Positions 52,726 through 63,663 of a stretch of DNA of 64,000 nucleotides are shown piece after piece. The notes under the pieces were generated by a model. It worked only from the letters and a program-made list of their open reading frames with translations, was not told the origin of the DNA and did not search any database. The DNA comes from Picochlorum sp. 'celeri' (Eukaryota > Chlorophyta > Trebouxiophyceae): NCBI GenBank assembly GCA_010909725.1, contig JAACMV010000030.1:744001-808000 (forward strand), read 5' to 3'. Both the position numbers and the translations under genes were made by a program. Positions within the stretch are counted from its first letter, which is position 1. Every line of letters begins with the position of its first letter.

Positions 52726-52958
52726 GATTATCTAGGTAAAGGGAAGCTCAATCACTTTGAATTATTATACACTGATCAGCATGAGGATCGCAATGATCTG
52801 TTTTATGTCGTTGTGGAGGATTGCTTCGTTACTTGTGCATTCTCATTGCCATCATCCATGACATGCAACCCAGTTGGGTCCATTCCTACATTGCTGGAAA
52901 TCTGGATGAGACAGCGTGGTATGGAGGTAATATTTATATTTACAGGGAGATAGAAAGA

Positions 52959-55307
52959 CTATTTTGTAGCCTCCCATATTGCAAAGTTAGATCCACTATG
53001 GAGCATTTGCCACTCTCGTGCTGAAGAATCATCATTTGGAGACCAATTGCCTGGTCCTATCTGCAAGGATGGATGACACATGGATATATAATCAACCGTA
53101 TACAACAACAGTAACCAATGTGATATTATTGAAACATACCTTGACTGCAATTTTTTTGTTTATTATAGCTGCGTACACATCGTTATATGCTTTCTGGACA
53201 GAGACTTCAGACTTGTTTGAAAGGCCAAATCTTTTTCTGATGTCGATCAATTTGAGAATGTCTTCTCTTATTTTATCATCATAGAAGAAATGGTCGAAAA
53301 ACACACAAGGCGTCCCTGGATGCGTCAACAGGTAGGCGTATCCTTCAGAGACATGGTCCCAAGGGAATGGCCAATGCTGCAATGTGCTACCTGTATCATG
53401 GTTCTCTAAGAATGTTATCGATCGTGATGACCAGAGACCGAGGACACCGGATGGTCTTCCTTGCGAATCTACGAGTCTCCAGTATTCTTTTCTAGATACT
53501 GCCTCCTGCAGAATGCCTTTCAGTGTGAAATCAAAGGCAGCACAGGTTCCTCCTGTGGCATCACACCAGTCAATTGTTCTTTGACGATGTGAATCTTGAT
53601 TGAAACTTAGGACGCCATCTTGATATGAACACGTATCCCAATATTCTCCAAATGCCATCTCTGGCACCGTGGCATTGACATATTCTGCAACATATTTGCC
53701 ATCATAGCCCTGCATGGAACATATAATGCATCATGTCAATCAGGTTTCAAACAACTTGACACATACCACAATACTTTACCTTGACAAAATCAAATCTCCA
53801 TCCATCAAAGCCAATAGATTTTCGGAGCCACAACAACCATTCAATGATGTCCTTTCTAACTCTTTCCTGTGAATGATCAAGGTTTGGTGCAGCAACATAA
53901 TCCTCTTGCTGTTTGTAATTTCCTTTCCCTCCAAATTCTGGATTGTTACTACAAATGACAGAATTATCCCACGCCAGTCGTCCACCAAACTTATTCCACT
54001 TTCCATCATCTCCTTGATAATGAGCACATCTGTGGTTAATAACAATATCTGCAATTGCCTTGAGTCCATTTTCGTGCAGAACGCCTATCATTTCTCTCAG
54101 CTCCGCTTCTGTACCATACTGTGAGTTCAAATCATAGTAGTCTCGTGGCAGATAGCCTTGCTTACTAACAGAGTCTGAGACCGGAGGCAACCAGACAGCT
54201 GTGAAACCTGCCGCAGCAAACTCAGGGGCCATGTCCGAGATCTTTTGGTACCAATCCTCATTGCAGCTCTCCCAGTTGAAACCTTGAAGAATAATTTCGT
54301 ACCCATTTCCAGCAGCAGGGCCAGTTGTCGAGATTGGTGGTGGCATCAGATATTCGGGTATAGTCTCTTTTGCAACCTCCTTTTCTGCCTTCTCCATCAG
54401 CGTTCTCCTGGTTGCCAAGATTGCTTCCAAAGCAGATATTTTTCTCTCCAACATAGAATTAGCCTCCGCGCGTTCCAATTGCTTTTCTTCTATAACTTCA
54501 GATGGTCCTTCGGCCATGACCCCAATAATTTCCCTCTCGATGGAAACCAGTTCAGCGGCAGCATTTGCCATTTCCGCTGCTGCTGCCTCCAATGCAACAA
54601 TATCGCTCTCTTTAATGATTGTCGACCTATCTTCCATTTGGAGCGCACCATGGATCGCGGGTTTCAAACTTTTACTGCTTTTATTGAGTAGTTTCAATAG
54701 GTCTGGCTCCAGATCCTTCCACCTCTCCTCACTCACCTGCGTGATTGAAATGATACAGCATTATCATACAAATGGACAGAAAACGCAACTATTTGCCTCT
54801 GACGTACCTTTGCCCCATCAATTTCTGTAATACGAAATACATTACAGACAGCACCATGCTCAAATGCATTCAGATTTGCTGAGGCAACAACTATTCCCTT
54901 GGTCTCCAGTAATGCCGTGAGTTGCATGAGAAGTACCGTGTCATTACGCCCACACACATTCATTACCGTGCACGAATCATCAGCACTGTTGGAGAAAGAC
55001 AAAACTTCTTCTTCGTCAGAACCGTCAAGTACATCTGATGCAGCTTGTTGTGCTGCAACTATTCTAGTATCTCTACCTGGCCTCCATCTGCCTCGTAGTA
55101 TTCCTGGGCATAATTCATGGGAAGTTTTGGCAGAAGCACCCAAGCTTTTGCCGTATCTACCCCTGAAAGCTGTCAACGGTCTTATCATTCTTAATCTCGA
55201 TGAGCAATGTACCCGGCTGCAGCAAAGAATCCCTAGAAGTCAGCAACGACCGCAAGGTCGAGGGTGTCGGCCTCTTCGAATATCATTGATACTGCGTACC
55301 TCGTCAT
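52959..55307 (-). CDS. Plastid alpha-amylase (GH13) with N-terminal ACT domain
   Basis: Exons 55300-55307, 54808-55216, 53780-54736, 53140-53709 and 52959-53060 (introns 83, 71, 70, 79 nt), 681 residues. The first exon is 8 nt (ATGACGAG) and opens a basic, Ser-rich plastid transit peptide. Then an ACT-type domain (~70-160: CTVMNVCGRNDTVLLMQ, GIVVASANLNAFEHGAVC), a long coiled coil with Glu/Ala-rich helix (ALEAAAAEMANAAAELVS), and the amylase barrel. Catalytic regions are intact: DIVINHR, GFDGWRFDFVKG (nucleophile Asp), FGEYWD (acid Glu), FLENHDTGS. The C-terminus GPGNWSP...FAIW matches plant AMY3. It hydrolyses starch, probably in the stroma. Confidence 0.9.
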
Positions 55308-55570
55308 CACAGTAATATAGTAATACAATCGTTCTAATTACAATGTGTGTCGGGCTCTATTTCAACTCATTCTATCGATCCACTATCTCAACGAGTCTGC
55401 GTGCAGGCAGCGTCAATCAAACTGATGACGTACAGTGCACAGCAACTATGTGAATTAAATAATAAGTATTGCAATTTAAGATATGAATGAATGCGCTACT
55501 ACGCGCATCGCTTCGATATGGGACCATGACCTATCCTGTGCGCAGGGTATCATGCATGGAACGCTAGGGA

Positions 55571-56270
55571 TTAATTTAATCCTCCATTTTCGGTGGTTTT
55601 CCGTCGCTTAAGCTCCGCTTCCAACTCTTCTAAAGACAATGATTCAACAGCCCTTTGCTCTTCTCTTTCAGCAGCACCGCTATCATTTCCCCAAGCCAAC
55701 TTTGCTGATTCGAGCCTCTTTGCCTCAATCTCAGGATCTTCCTCCATTTCGCCTGATGGATCTATTGATCGAACCTTTTGTCTTGGGGTTGGTGAGAGGG
55801 TATTAGATAGTTCATCACGTATTTCACTCAGGCCAATCTCGTCCTCAATGGTGCTTTTCAAGTCAGTTGAAATGTCAGTCAACTCTCTGATTGTTGGGGC
55901 CAAGGCCTTCACTCCCTGGCCCAAACTTTTCGCAGCTTGTGCCAATCCTTTTGGACCAAAAAGAATCAGAGCTACAACGCCTACAAGGACTGCTTCGGGG
56001 GCTCCAACTCCCAAGAAGGCGGTCGTCACTAGTCCTCTTCGAAACTGGTTCAGTTTTGGCTCTGCAACAACCAACAGGTTCCTCAATAGTTGATCGCATT
56101 TGAGATATTGTGCTGCTGTGTAACGTACCAAATGGAGTGGTCAAGAGTTTTTGTTTCCTCAGGTCCCGTCGTAAAGAACGGGGCAGACCATGGTAGCGTC
56201 GTCCTGTGGACGCACGGTCACTAGAATGACGCCAATTAGACAGTGTATTGAATGCCCTGACTGCTCTCAT
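55571..56270 (-). CDS. HCF106: Thylakoid Tat translocase subunit HCF106 (TatB)
   Basis: Exons 56129-56270 and 55571-56061 (67-nt intron), 210 residues. Exon 1 codes a plastid transit peptide (MRAVRAFNTLSNWRHSSDRA). Mature start FLGVGAPEAVLVGVVALILF is the membrane helix with the conserved in-membrane glutamate, followed by GPKGLAQAAKSLGQGVKAL, and TIRELTDISTDLKSTIEDEIG, the amphipathic and coiled region of HCF106 rather than Tha4. It forms, with TatC, the receptor of the twin-arginine pathway, carrying folded proteins into the lumen. The acidic tail is variable in the family. Confidence 0.92.
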
Positions 56271-56621
56271 GCTAACTAGAATTTACTAAAGGTTTTATAA
56301 TATCTCGCAGAGTGCATGTTTGAACTGAAAGTATGGCATTGGCTCCTCGCATGGAACCGATCCTTTGGCTACTGATAGACACATTTCTCCGATCATCAAC
56401 CGGATCTAATGGGAAAGTCTGAATCAGAACATTGGCCCAGTTGGGCGTATCTAGATTTGATCATCGCATTTTTTGCACTTTCAGCCATGACAGTGCGATA
56501 CAAATTATTGCAAACTTGATAAAATTGTTAAAATAGTCTCCGTTGGCCTGCTCCTTCTTTTAAATCCCGTGGAGTTGATAAGATTGCCTCAAGGCCAAGG
56601 TCGGATAGAACACACCTGACC
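56271..56621. promoter_or_regulatory. 351-nt promoter region between HCF106 and RIQ-like genes
   Basis: Divergent genes, both for thylakoid proteins, share this interval. No recognisable conserved box; AT-rich near both ends. No gene seen. Confidence 0.45.
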
Positions 56622-57128
56622 ATGATGAACGTGCAAGCTGCTGGAACACAGACATTGCGATCTGGTACTCAGAAAATTGGTACACGAACTGGAGGAACTC
56701 GTAAAGTAACTTCCATCGAAGTTTTCACGCAAGAGAGAAAGTTCAGGTCCAAGCAGAATGTTGTCAAGCCTCAGCCCAAGATCCTTACCAAAGTGCAAGA
56801 GCTTCGTTTGCTATCCAAACTTGAAGAGGCTGGACTGCTTTCGCTTCTAGAGAAGAATGGAGTAACATTGAGTGCTATTGAAAAGTCTGGCATCCTGTCA
56901 ACAGCCGAGAGCCTTGGTCTTGTGTCAGCTGCTGCAGATAGAAACACACCAACTGCTTTGTTCACCCTTAGTGCACTCTTGCTTGTTGCAGGACCTGCCA
57001 TTGTGTACTTTGTTCCCGAGGACAACGCCGCCGAGATTGTCATTCAAGTGATTGCTGCTTTGACTTGCATTGTAGGGGGGTCTGCTGCATATGGTGGTGC
57101 CAATCTCTTGTCCAACTTGCAAAAGTAA
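56622..57128 (+). CDS. Thylakoid RIQ-like protein (DUF1118)
   Basis: Single exon, 168 residues; a second ATG follows directly. A plastid transit region (~1-50) leads to the conserved core: LTKVQELRLLSKLEEAGLLS, LEKNGVTLSAIEKSGILS, ESLGLVSAAADRNTP, then two membrane segments (ALFTLSALLLVAGPAIVYFV and IVIQVIAALTCIVGGSAAYG). Plant RIQ1/RIQ2 (DUF1118) sit in grana and are needed for normal non-photochemical quenching and grana stacking. Function here is inferred from that family. Confidence 0.85.
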   Translation: MMNVQAAGTQTLRSGTQKIGTRTGGTRKVTSIEVFTQERKFRSKQNVVKPQPKILTKVQELRLLSKLEEAGLLSLLEKNGVTLSAIEKSGILSTAESLGLVSAAADRNTPTALFTLSALLLVAGPAIVYFVPEDNAAEIVIQVIAALTCIVGGSAAYGGANLLSNLQK

Positions 57129-57404
57129 AATGCAACCGTATGTCGTGTTGATGGTTTGACGATGGCATGGTGATGTATAGATTAGTTTCGATCATTTTGT
57201 AATCTAAGTTACGCTCAAATGTGGCATATAGCTCACCATTGACGCAAAGCATGCCCCTGGTCAGGCATGACAATGGTCTGCCCCTCCAAGTCAGGTGAAA
57301 TTTGCAGCAGCAAACAATGCATTCACGTAGGGAAAGCAGTATACATTGGTAGTATTTTTAATTACAAGAAAAAGAAACATTGTATTGATACCATACAGCA
57401 TTCA

Positions 57405-58110
57405 ATGCCGTTGGGTACGAATCCAAGTTCAACAAGCTTGCCGAATGGGTTCGTCCAACGTGCCACTTTGTGCAATAGTAACAGACAAGTATCTATATTC
57501 AGAGTATCTTCTTCGCCATGGGATACATTGGGAGTGAACAGAGGCAGCACTCTCGAAGAAGTAAGGCTTGCCTATCGGTCAAGAGTCAAAGAAGTCCATC
57601 CTGACTTGCACCAAGGCGATCCCCAAAAAGAGCAGGAAACTGTGCTACTAAATCAAGCATATATTGAGATAATCAAAGGTACAGCAAATAAATTGAATAT
57701 TGTGTCACAAAGATGCTGAGCACTCACTTCCTGCGTGTTTTCTCTGGAACTTTGCAGAACTATCTTTTCAAGACAAAAGCTCTGGTTTGGATGTTTTTGA
57801 TACTTGCAAAGGTGACCCAGATCAACTTTTTGTGAACCCTCTGGTTTGCAACGGGGTGTCTCCTGAGTATTGGTATGATTTGGTATCCCTTGCCCAGGAT
57901 CTTGGAGAAGATGGGTTCACTAAATACATGTACCAGGAACAAGGCATACGTGTTCCAGACGAGGCTTTCCTATACCTGACCAAAGACCAGTCTGAGGCCC
58001 TGCTTCAAGATATAGAGCGCTTTCAAACCGAGTTGGATATTGTCAGCATAGAAGCGTTTGAGTACTGGTTGGTCGACTGCTTGAGTAGAGCTCAGAGGGC
58101 TAATCGGTGA
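57405..58110 (+). CDS. Plastid-type J-domain protein
   Basis: Exons 57405-57678 and 57758-58110 (79-nt intron), 208 residues. An N-terminal Ser/Arg-rich extension (to ~45) precedes a J domain with the HPD motif: SSPWDTLGVNRGSTLEEVRL, RVKEVHPDLHQGD, LLNQAYIEI. J proteins stimulate HSP70. The C-terminal part (~100-208) starts DVFDTCKGDPDQLFVNPLVC, a cysteine spacing that recalls the ferredoxin-like region of plastid J proteins (DJC76 type) but without a full set of iron-sulphur cysteines. Targeting is inferred from the N-terminus. Confidence 0.8.
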
Positions 58111-58229
58111 TCATTGCAGGTTTTGTTTCTTTTTTTCTAAGTTTGATTGAATGCATAATGGTTACATCAAAATGATTTGCATGCCAGATGAAACTCGTGT
58201 GACAGCATGACCAAACCTGGAACTATTAC

Positions 58230-59566
58230 TTAAACCGGGGTGACTTCCTTCTCAGTGATGCGTTCATACACCTCTCTCACCTTCAGGCCGACGATAGTTT
58301 GGAAAAGTCCAGTTCCGTTATTTGAACCTGGGAAGCTGTTATTCTTCATCATCTGCTGGGTAATCTCTCCATAGAACTTGGCACTTGTGCTGGAGAGATG
58401 GCTTTCCAAGTAGATGAGTTCCTCAAGCTTGTCAAACTGGCCATCCATCTCCAAAACGCTCACTTCCTCTCCGTAGTAAGTATCTGGTCCATAATACATC
58501 TTGATGCCTGGGAAGCTGCATGTGAGCTTTCGGCCACATGGGATCCAGCTCACTGTTGACCCTTCGTCAAACAAGTAACTTGGGCTGAACAACTCCTTTC
58601 CTTCTTTCTGGATCAAACGGACGCGGAGAACCTTGCCTTCTTTCTCATCTGGAATGAGTTGTGTTGGGAGCACTTCGATGATCACATCAGCCTTCTTCTT
58701 TTGTGGGTCGATGTAAGCATCAAAGTCTGGCTTTCTGGCATCAATGGATGCCTTGATTGACTCCAAAGAGTGACCACGCTCCGCCATATCACGCTGAATC
58801 TTCCAAGCAAACTTAATTTCATCAGAAATATCAAGGTAAATACGGAAGTCAATCAAATCGTTGACACGGTCATCATAGAATGGGTGCAGGCCTTCGATGA
58901 TCAAAATCTTTGGTGCCTCAGTCTTCTCTGGTGGATCCAAGAGGCCTGTAACGTGGTTATAAATTGGCTTATCTACAGACTGTCCACTCTTCAAAGCTTT
59001 CACCTGCAATGCAATAAAGAGAAAGCAGTCAGCGTACAAAATTCTTCTGGGGATACTAGAGGTTTGCCAGCTACATATACGTGATTTGAGGACCGTACCT
59101 GCTCATACATGAGGTCAAAGTTCTGAGCTTCTGGAGCCAAAGCGGTCACCTTTGCTTCTTTTCTGCCGTTGCGATCGAGGCTGTGGTAGTCATCAAGGCA
59201 AATTACTGTTGTCATATCACTGATCAACGTGTTGCTGTCTGGATTTCCTCCTGCAGGTGGCTTTGGTGTTCCTCCAAAGATACCGGTGACTCTTCGCATG
59301 AATGTAGATTTGCCGCATCCGGAATCAGCTGCGAGACCGATGACGACGACCTTATCATCTGCGGCTTTCACGACGACAGTGCCCTTGTTAGCGATGCGAG
59401 TTGCCTTTGGTGCTTTAACAGCCATTGATCCCATAAATGGAGATGCCACCTTCAAATGGCCGGCATTGACACTTTTCAGAGCACCACGCTGGGACTGCAC
59501 TTTTGGGCGCAAAGAGGTGCTTGCCAGGGCAACCGGCTTGCATGACTGGGCGGACATAGCAATCAT
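58230..59566 (-). CDS. PRK: Phosphoribulokinase (Calvin-Benson cycle)
   Basis: Exons 59099-59566 and 58230-59003 (95-nt intron), 413 residues. It phosphorylates ribulose 5-phosphate to the Rubisco substrate in the stroma. After a ~63-residue transit peptide the P-loop is GLAADSGCGKSTFMRR; all four redox cysteines are present: the P-loop Cys, VICLDDYHSLDR (second of the N-terminal pair), and the pair in WIPCGRKLTCSFPG. PRK is switched by thioredoxin and by assembly with CP12 and GAPDH; retention of both pairs says this control is kept. Start chosen at 59566; ATG 59557 is a close alternative. Ends ...ITEKEVTPV, typical length. Confidence 0.97.
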
Positions 59567-59924
59567 TTTGTTGGATATTAAACTCAATCTATCAATGACA
59601 ATGAGTTAGAATCAAGTCTGGTTCCGTCTCCGGAGTCAGAAGCCCATTATCCCGAACTCCGCCTTATCCTCCGAGTGGATCAACATCAACCAAGGGCGCC
59701 CTGGAGACAGTGCTCTCGAATTATTTTGGACAAAGTTGGCAATACCCACAGAAAAGCAAAAAGATTCCATTCATGCCGTACCATACTGCACGTGGTATAA
59801 ACTCGATCATGAAGTACAAAAGTATCAAGTATTCGTGGTGACGTAGGCATAAGACTATTCACAATTTAGGGCTCGTTCAAAACTGAAACGTGGTGTTCCT
59901 GAAATAGGAAACACTTTTGTCAGC
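59567..59924. promoter_or_regulatory. 358-nt promoter region between PRK and an unknown gene
   Basis: Shared by two divergent genes. Next to the plus-strand start lies an imperfect inverted repeat GTGTTCCT/AGGAAACAC (~59892-59913). No gene seen. Confidence 0.4.
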
Positions 59925-60862
59925 ATGGCTCTGCAACCTAAATATGGTATTAGCACCATTACTAAAAATGGTCCATTTTTGAAATTGCGCCACAATCGGA
60001 TCAAATCGGACAGGCTGAGAGTTTTCAGCGGTGGTGAGCCAGGCAATGATCTGGGTAGTCCCTCGCCAAAGAATGGAAAAGTGTGGCCAATAAGGCTTCT
60101 CAGCGATAAATCTCTTAGGAATGAATGGCTAGGTCTACTGATAACCGTTGGACTGACAAGTACAGTAAAATTTGTTCGAGAGGTATGATGGCTCTGTTGA
60201 AATGATAAGTATTTTTTGGTTTTTTCTTGGTGTGACGTTCATGATACTTTGATTTGCAGGTGGCCGTGGGTTACACAAAGAGAGATACATCTGATTCAAA
60301 GGATACTTCCTTCTTGGACGTTCACTCGGATAGTTTGGACAATACAGTATTTGATGAGGCCTCTAATGATTCAAACAATGATAGACAAGAAGAAATTCAA
60401 GCAACCAATGAGAACAGCTCGTCGATTGATGGTTCGTCAGTGAAATTAAAAGATGATGTGGTTGAAAATTCTCGAGACATCAGTATTCAAAAGGCTATGA
60501 TCAATAAAGGTCATATTAGTATGCTTTCAGCACCTCTGTCTTCAGAGGAAATGTCCCAAAGGATTGAAAGAAATAGAAGACTGCGGAGTGAAATGTCATC
60601 AAAAGCAACAAGCTATCGCCAAGCACTGTCTCTGGGCTCTGACTTCGGGTATGGAAATAGTGATGGGGGTGATACCAGCGGTGGTAGTGGCGGCGGCGGT
60701 GGTGGTAATGGCAATGATGGCAGCAACAGTGATGATGATGACAATGAGACGAACAGGAACTTTCTTTTCCAAATGCTGGGCATGTTCGCTATTATAAGCC
60801 TTGTTGGAGTGTTTGTAACCACGAGGGATCGCGAAGAGGAGCCTGGAAATGAGGGTGGTTGA
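59925..60862 (+). CDS. Unknown membrane protein, probably plastid, Ser/Asp/Gly-rich
   Basis: Exons 59925-60182 and 60260-60862 (77-nt intron), 286 residues. The N-terminus (MALQPKYGISTITKNGPFLK, KLRHNRIKSDRLRVFSGGEP) reads like a plastid transit peptide. Then a hydrophobic segment (EWLGLLITVGLTSTVKFV), a long charged region rich in Ser/Asp/Asn (~100-190), a helical conserved-looking segment (SQRIERNRRLRSEMSSKATS), a Gly/Asp/Asn tract (GGSGGGGGGNGNDG then DDDDNE), a second hydrophobic segment (FLFQMLGMFAIISLVGVFV) and a short acidic end. I do not recognise the family. Divergent from PRK, so possibly co-regulated. Confidence 0.7.
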
Positions 60863-61032
60863 TCTGTACGGTCAGAACCGGTGCCATCATGGCACTAAGG
60901 GTGCCAGCGCTGAATCTGACGTGGCCTCCGCATAACAGGGCACCGGTCCTCTTTCGTTCGCGGATCCACCATTGGGCTGAATAGCAGTTCTGAGTGTTTT
61001 TTCTTTTTGATTGGGAAGGAAATAATGAAAAG

Positions 61033-61870
61033 ATGAAGGAGGAAATGGATGGGGAAGGGCCGCGAAACGCAGTTGAGATTCCTGACGTGGCGCAGGCAAG
61101 TGATGAAATGAGAAAGCATTGGGAGCAAATTCAGGAAAATATGTTAAAAAGTTTCCCTAATACACTTCCTTTTGGAAATGGGGCAATGGCAGCTCCATTT
61201 CCGATGCCACCGGTGAGTCAAAGATTTCACTTCTGACGTCGTGGGAGATTCAGAATTCACCCCTGCTGAACCTTGACTCGTGATCGATATTCTGTAAATG
61301 CAGGCATTAATGCCACTTGCGATGATGCAAATGTCCAATTTAGCTTCGCTGTATTCCTCGGGACTGGTTGGAGGGGAAGTTCCTAGTGTCGAGCAGAAGA
61401 CACAAACAGAAAATGCCACAAACAACAATGATAAGACTCTTAGTGGCCTTAATCTCTTGGCATCGACGGTTGGACAACCCACTACGAATAATAACTTTCC
61501 TGGAATAAATAACCCTCTGGTATCTGAAAAGTATTCAGGAGATGCGAAAACTGGCAAGTCAGATTCGCAGCAAGCAAAGAGGTCTAGATCATTAAGTCTC
61601 ACACAAGATCAGGATGCAGAGATATATTTGGACGAAGCTACTATCGCTGGTATGGACGAGAAAGATATTAAAAAACTCAGGAGAAAACAGTCGAATAGAG
61701 AGAGTGCCCGACGATCTAGGTTGCGGAAACAAGCTGAATGCGAACATCTTCAGAATGAGAATTTCACTCTGAAAGCAGAGGTTGATAGACTACGAAAAGA
61801 GCAAATTGAGCTCAAAACTACAATAACAGTACTGCAATCTCAGCTTTTGGAGCTGCGAAAGCTCACATGA
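61033..61870 (+). CDS. bZIP transcription factor (plant G-group/GBF-like)
   Basis: Exons 61033-61212 and 61304-61870 (91-nt intron), 248 residues. N-terminal region with Pro/Met stretch ([16 protein letters not shown]) and HWEQIQENM, as in GBF-type factors. Basic region [20 protein letters not shown] (~185-205), with the Asn-x7-Arg contact pattern, is followed by the leucine zipper (heptads from ~212: L, L, L, I, V, L, L). It binds G-box-type ACGT DNA as a dimer. An upstream ATG at 61024 opens a three-codon frame just before the start and might reduce translation. Stop codon 72 nt from that of the CaS-like gene. Confidence 0.9.
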
Positions 61871-61942
61871 ATTTACAAGGGTTGGAATGCCAATATGCAA
61901 ATAGAATGGTCAGCTATTTGCACAGTAGTAAGTCAGACTATC

Positions 61943-63547
61943 TCAACTGCTTGCATTCTTGGAGGACTTTGCGACAGTTTGCATCAAACTCTTCGGATAA
62001 TTATAGATTGTTCTCAAGCTGCTTGCAATATTTTGGATGTCTTCCGCAAAATCTTCAGAAGAATCATAGCTCAGAAGACGAAGGACTATTGTCATCTCAA
62101 CACCCAGAACACCGACAAATCGCAGTACCTCGTGGAAATGTAATATAGCAAAAATCGCCGTACCTAAGCCACTAATGCCAGCAAAAGCGTAAGCTGGATT
62201 CTTGGCGATGGATTTGGTTTCTTCCGTCAACGTCTCTGCCCTATCTGCAGCTATAGCAAGTGGCCCATCTTCGTAAAACTCCCTACCATCAATCTTGAAA
62301 CCCTGGCGCCGATATTTCGCAAAGCCACCATCCATGATGTAAACTTTTCTAACACCTGCTTTGTAGCAGGCTCTAGAAACATCCTTTGAGATTTTTCCAT
62401 TGCTATCCATCACAATAACAATCGTATCTCTGGATAACTTTGAAATGGATTTGATCTGTTCGGCTAAAATATCGGTTAGTAACATCTGACTGTTCGAAAC
62501 TTGCCGAAGGATAGATGATGATAGAGTGGGATAAGGAATGGCAACACCTTTCCCTCGTGCACCAAGTTTTAGAAGGGGAACTCCATTCTCCATTCGATTT
62601 CTTTCATCTCTGATGTCGACGAGAACTGCATCTTTGTTTTGCAGAATATCCATGGCCTGTTCGGGCTGGAAAACTCCACTGTACCCACCATAAATAAAGG
62701 AGTAGCTAATGATCAACGACACGCCCAAAACGATTGAAATCACTAAAGCATATCCATCAGGGTTTTGGCTGTATGCATCCAGAGCTCTGTCTACTGCTGA
62801 GAAAGCACTGGTCAATGTATCCCTTGCTTCTGGGGGAACTTGATCCAACAAGGAATCTTGAGCTTTTTTAAGAGTATTAGAGATCTCATCGATGTCTTTT
62901 CCGGCCTCCAACTCGATCTGCTGGGCAAGCTGTCCCAAGCTTGATTGAATTGTGTCTATAGCTGAAGTCAACTGAACAGAGGTTGACGAGCCGGCTGAAA
63001 CTATGTCAGTCTCGATGTTTGATATCTCGCCAGATATTTTGTTCAGAATATCAGAGATTGCTTTGTTGGCCGTATCCAAGTCCAGAGAGTCTTTCAAATT
63101 GAGAAATGCATCTTGGTTTGCAGACACATCTGGTACTTTCTCTGCTGGCGACAGGAGTGTCTCCTTAAGTGCAGCCATCTTCTGTCTTGTATCTTCAATC
63201 GACTCTATCAACTCTCCACCCTCCTCATGAGCCAAAATCTCTGTTCCAGGAACTACTGACATGTCCGGGTTTTGGCCAGCCAGCGTTCTCCTTGGTCGAT
63301 AGTCACCAGGAGAGACCTTTCTGCCCAGTCTAGAGTCATGGAAAACATTTGGTTTTCTAACCTGTAAAGCACGGTAACAGATCACATCCATGTATCCAAC
63401 TCAACGACGAGGAAACCAATCTACATGGACTAGCAGGGAGAGAAAGGGCAGGCACCCCGTATCATCCGCATTGAACGTAGGAAGTCACGCAAATTCGAAA
63501 GAGAATTGATATCATACCTTTCCGAGAGTGAGGCTACGACTCATCAT
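61943..63547 (-). CDS. CaS-like thylakoid rhodanese-domain protein
   Basis: Exons 63518-63547 and 61943-63361 (156-nt intron), 482 residues. A ten-residue first exon (MMSRSLTLGK) and the following basic stretch form a plastid transit peptide. A helical lumen-facing region of ~180 residues leads to a membrane segment (YALVISIVLGVSLIISYS, ~214-236), then a rhodanese domain (GGYSGVFQPEQAMDIL, AVLVDIRDERNRMENGVP, TIVIVMDSNGKISKDV, GVRKVYIMDGGF), and a second hydrophobic segment (AFAGISGLGTAIFAILHF). The order is that of the plant calcium sensor CaS and of At3g59780-type proteins; the second hydrophobic segment fits the latter. The catalytic Cys is replaced by Asp, so it is not a sulfur transferase. 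Confidence 0.82.
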
Positions 63548-63663
63548 GCGAAAAATAAATCAGATAAGTAGAGCTAAACAGGATAAAACGTCGAACCCAA
63601 ATGTATTGATCCGCGAATACGTGAGACTCGCGGAATAATTGACTATTACTTTCTTTCAACACA

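Noticed and set aside
54245..54691. 148-codon plus-strand frame antisense to the amylase
   Set aside because: Overlaps the amylase catalytic exon; only a shadow frame.
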